Origin: Rhizobium leguminosarum
GTDB lineage: Bacteria > Pseudomonadota > Alphaproteobacteria > Rhizobiales > Rhizobiaceae
Length of the DNA: 64,000 nt
Reading direction: 5' to 3'
Assembly (NCBI RefSeq): GCF_004123835.1
Contig: NZ_MZMU01000003.1
Coordinates: forward strand, 1,302,001-1,366,000
Positions 62,566 through 64,000 of this stretch are shown here, one piece after another. The position numbers and the translations under genes are program-made. Below the pieces are notes generated by a model, which saw nothing but the letters and a program-made list of their open reading frames with translations, was not told where the DNA came from and did not search any database. Positions within the stretch are counted from its first letter, which is position 1. Each line of letters starts with the position of its first letter.

Positions 62566-62594
62566 GAGGCCGGGCGCTTATCCTGCCCGGCCTC
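62566..62594. terminator. Hairpin terminator after the LysM gene
   Basis: GAGGCCGGGC and GCCCGGCCTC form a perfect ten-pair stem with a nine-base loop just beyond the LysM stop codon. Confidence 0.7.
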
Positions 62595-62611
62595 GCCATG
62601 TTGTTTCGAGC

Positions 62612-64000
62612 CTAGAGGTGCTGGCCGGACATCCGCTTGCGGTGCAGCTCTTCGGCGTTCGGCAACACATCCTTCGGCAGGCCGAAGATCTGGCCGGGGC
62701 GGATGCGATCGGGATTGATGATCTTGTCCTCGTTGGCGATGTAGATCGTCGTGTAACGGACGCCGCGGCCATAGGTGCGGCGCGAGATCTGCCATAGCGT
62801 GTCGCCGCGGCGAATGATGACCGCTGCGTTGTTTGCCGTCAGCGGCGCCTGTTCGATCGTCTTCGGCTGGCTGCTTCCGACATCGTCTGCGGTGGGTGCC
62901 GCCGGCGCGGGTGCAGCGGTGAGTTCGGCGATCATCCCGCCCAGTCTTTCGAGCGCGGCTCCGACGGACTTCGCATCCCCAGGCAGGCTCTGCAGCAGCT
63001 TCAGCGCATTGCCGGCAATCTGCGAGGAGGAACCGGACGCTTGCTTGAAGACATCAGGCGCATCGGCAGCCGGGCGGAAGTCGGCGACGGAGCGCAGCGC
63101 GAATTCCGTTGCCGAGCGCGCTGCCGCAAGCTGTTCGGCACCGGGCAGCTTGCCATCGGCAAACAGTCCCTTCAGCAGGCCGAAGGCTTTGCCGGCCTCG
63201 GCCTTGCGTTTACCGAGCTCGCCTTCGTCGAGCGGCACCATCGAGGAAGCACCGTTCGCGTCGGCGGGGGCCGATTGCGCGGCGACCCTGACCTGATCGC
63301 CGGCCGGGCGATTGAAATTCACCGCCGCACGCACGATCACCTTACCTGTGGGATCAACGACATCGACGCGGATCTTGTGGTCGCCGACCGAGAGCGCCAC
63401 CACGCCATCGATGACGAAATGACCGTCGGAGCCGGCCGTGTCCTGGCCGACGAGGCTGTCGTCGGCATAACCGATGACTTTGGCATTGGAGCGCGTTGTG
63501 CCGGCAATGAAGATCTTGTTGCCTTCGATTTCGACGGCATTGACCATCACATCGGGCACATTCGTCTTATCCGTGCCGGGAATGGCCGGTGCCGTATCAG
63601 CGCCGCCGGAGGGGGTATCGGTGAGGTTCGGCGTCTGCAGCGCCAGCTCGCCGGTTGCGGCAGCAGCCGAGCTTTCACCGGTTGCCGGCTTGTCCGCAGG
63701 CGGCACCATCGGATTGGAGGCATCGGCAACTTCGGTTCCGGCCTTCGGCGCCGTGATGATGCGGCTCGCCGCGCCGGGTTTGGAGACCATGGCGAGCAGA
63801 TTGGCGCCATTACCATCCTTCGGCACGGAAATGGTCGCGACTTCTTCAGAAAGCGTGCTCTTGCCGTCCTTGCCCGTAAACTTGAGCACGAGCTGGTGGT
63901 CACCGGCCGGAAGCGGATCGTCGAGGACGGCAGCAAAATCGCCACTCGCATCGACATTGGCCGTCGTTACGACCTTCTCGCCGTCGAGCACCTCGAGCTT
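62612..64000 (-). CDS. LysM peptidoglycan-binding protein (5' end outside window)
   Basis: At least 462 residues, continuing past the right edge. C-terminal LysM domain at the last 75 residues: VIIRRGDTLWQISRRTYGRG, YTTIYIANEDKIINPDRIRP, GQIFGLP. Before it are one or two Ig-like or carboxypeptidase-regulatory-like beta domains (VMVNAVEIEGNKIFIAGTTR, HFVIDGVVALSVGDHKIRVD) separated by low-complexity Ala/Pro/Thr linkers. Expected to be envelope-anchored and to bind the cell wall. Members of this type are conserved in rhizobia without assigned function. Confidence 0.88.
   Translation of the reverse strand, partial: KLEVLDGEKVVTTANVDASGDFAAVLDDPLPAGDHQLVLKFTGKDGKSTLSEEVATISVPKDGNGANLLAMVSKPGAASRIITAPKAGTEVADASNPMVPPADKPATGESSAAAATGELALQTPNLTDTPSGGADTAPAIPGTDKTNVPDVMVNAVEIEGNKIFIAGTTRSNAKVIGYADDSLVGQDTAGSDGHFVIDGVVALSVGDHKIRVDVVDPTGKVIVRAAVNFNRPAGDQVRVAAQSAPADANGASSMVPLDEGELGKRKAEAGKAFGLLKGLFADGKLPGAEQLAAARSATEFALRSVADFRPAADAPDVFKQASGSSSQIAGNALKLLQSLPGDAKSVGAALERLGGMIAELTAAPAPAAPTADDVGSSQPKTIEQAPLTANNAAVIIRRGDTLWQISRRTYGRGVRYTTIYIANEDKIINPDRIRPGQIFGLPKDVLPNAEELHRKRMSGQHL

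Overview
The window looks like the chromosome of a fast-growing rhizobium of the Rhizobium etli / R. leguminosarum type. Reasons: high GC with strong codon bias, an inositol block in the order iolR-iolC-iolD-iolE-iolB with a divergent dehydrogenase, a RopA-type porin, a dapA-smpB-rpoZ-rsh-acpS-lepB-rnc-era-recO run, a psd-pssA pair, and several families of short palindromic intergenic repeats typical of Rhizobiaceae. The species is inferred from gene content only. I see no rRNA, CRISPR array, prophage or insertion sequence. There is one tRNA, tRNA-Ser(GCU).

Layout. 0-3.7 kb: envelope glycosyltransferases (an ArnC/Dpm1-like GT2 cut by the window edge, and a GT39) plus a UPF0104-like membrane protein. 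The GT39 gene is bracketed by two diverged direct copies of the divergent promoter and start region. 3.7-6.1 kb: a minus-strand operon of three DGPF/YCII-like proteins followed by an ECF42-type sigma factor with a long C-terminal extension. 6.2-18.1 kb: a patchwork of AMP nucleosidase, a ParE-type toxin-antitoxin pair, an aminotransferase, two paralogous PilZ-like proteins, a host-attachment protein, a LysR regulator and three broken genes (DUF2177, MATE, AraC). 18.1-26.4 kb: myo-inositol catabolism with candidate IolR operators. 26.6-30.7 kb: an NAD(P)H-ferredoxin reductase, tRNA-Ser, the porin and an alpha/beta hydrolase.

30.7-45 kb is conserved core: lytic transglycosylase, dapA, smpB, a NYN/LabA-like protein, rpoZ, the (p)ppGpp synthetase/hydrolase rsh, DUF3563, DUF2062, acpS, lepB-rnc-era, a Crp/Fnr regulator, a single-domain response regulator and recO. 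45-56.5 kb: an aldo/keto reductase, MOSC and HD proteins, a PAS-GGDEF-EAL protein with a degenerate GGDEF motif, an EF-hand peptide, sodC flanked by repeats, an MscS channel, and an overlapping ygfZ-HD-phosphatase operon. 56.5-64 kb: Nudix, YnfA and YedK-type proteins, then phosphatidylethanolamine synthesis (psd, pssA), an Atm1-like ABC exporter and the 3' part of a LysM protein.

Most genes are ordinary. The features most worth a second look are the duplicated divergent promoter around the GT39 gene, the ECF42 operon with its probable autoregulated promoter, the cluster of decayed genes at 12-18 kb, the repeats inside the iol operon and around sodC, the probably leaderless AMP nucleosidase transcript, and several small genes of 48-53 codons (16593-16754, 38640-38789, 58290-58436). 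I did not find a system that I can confidently call undescribed.
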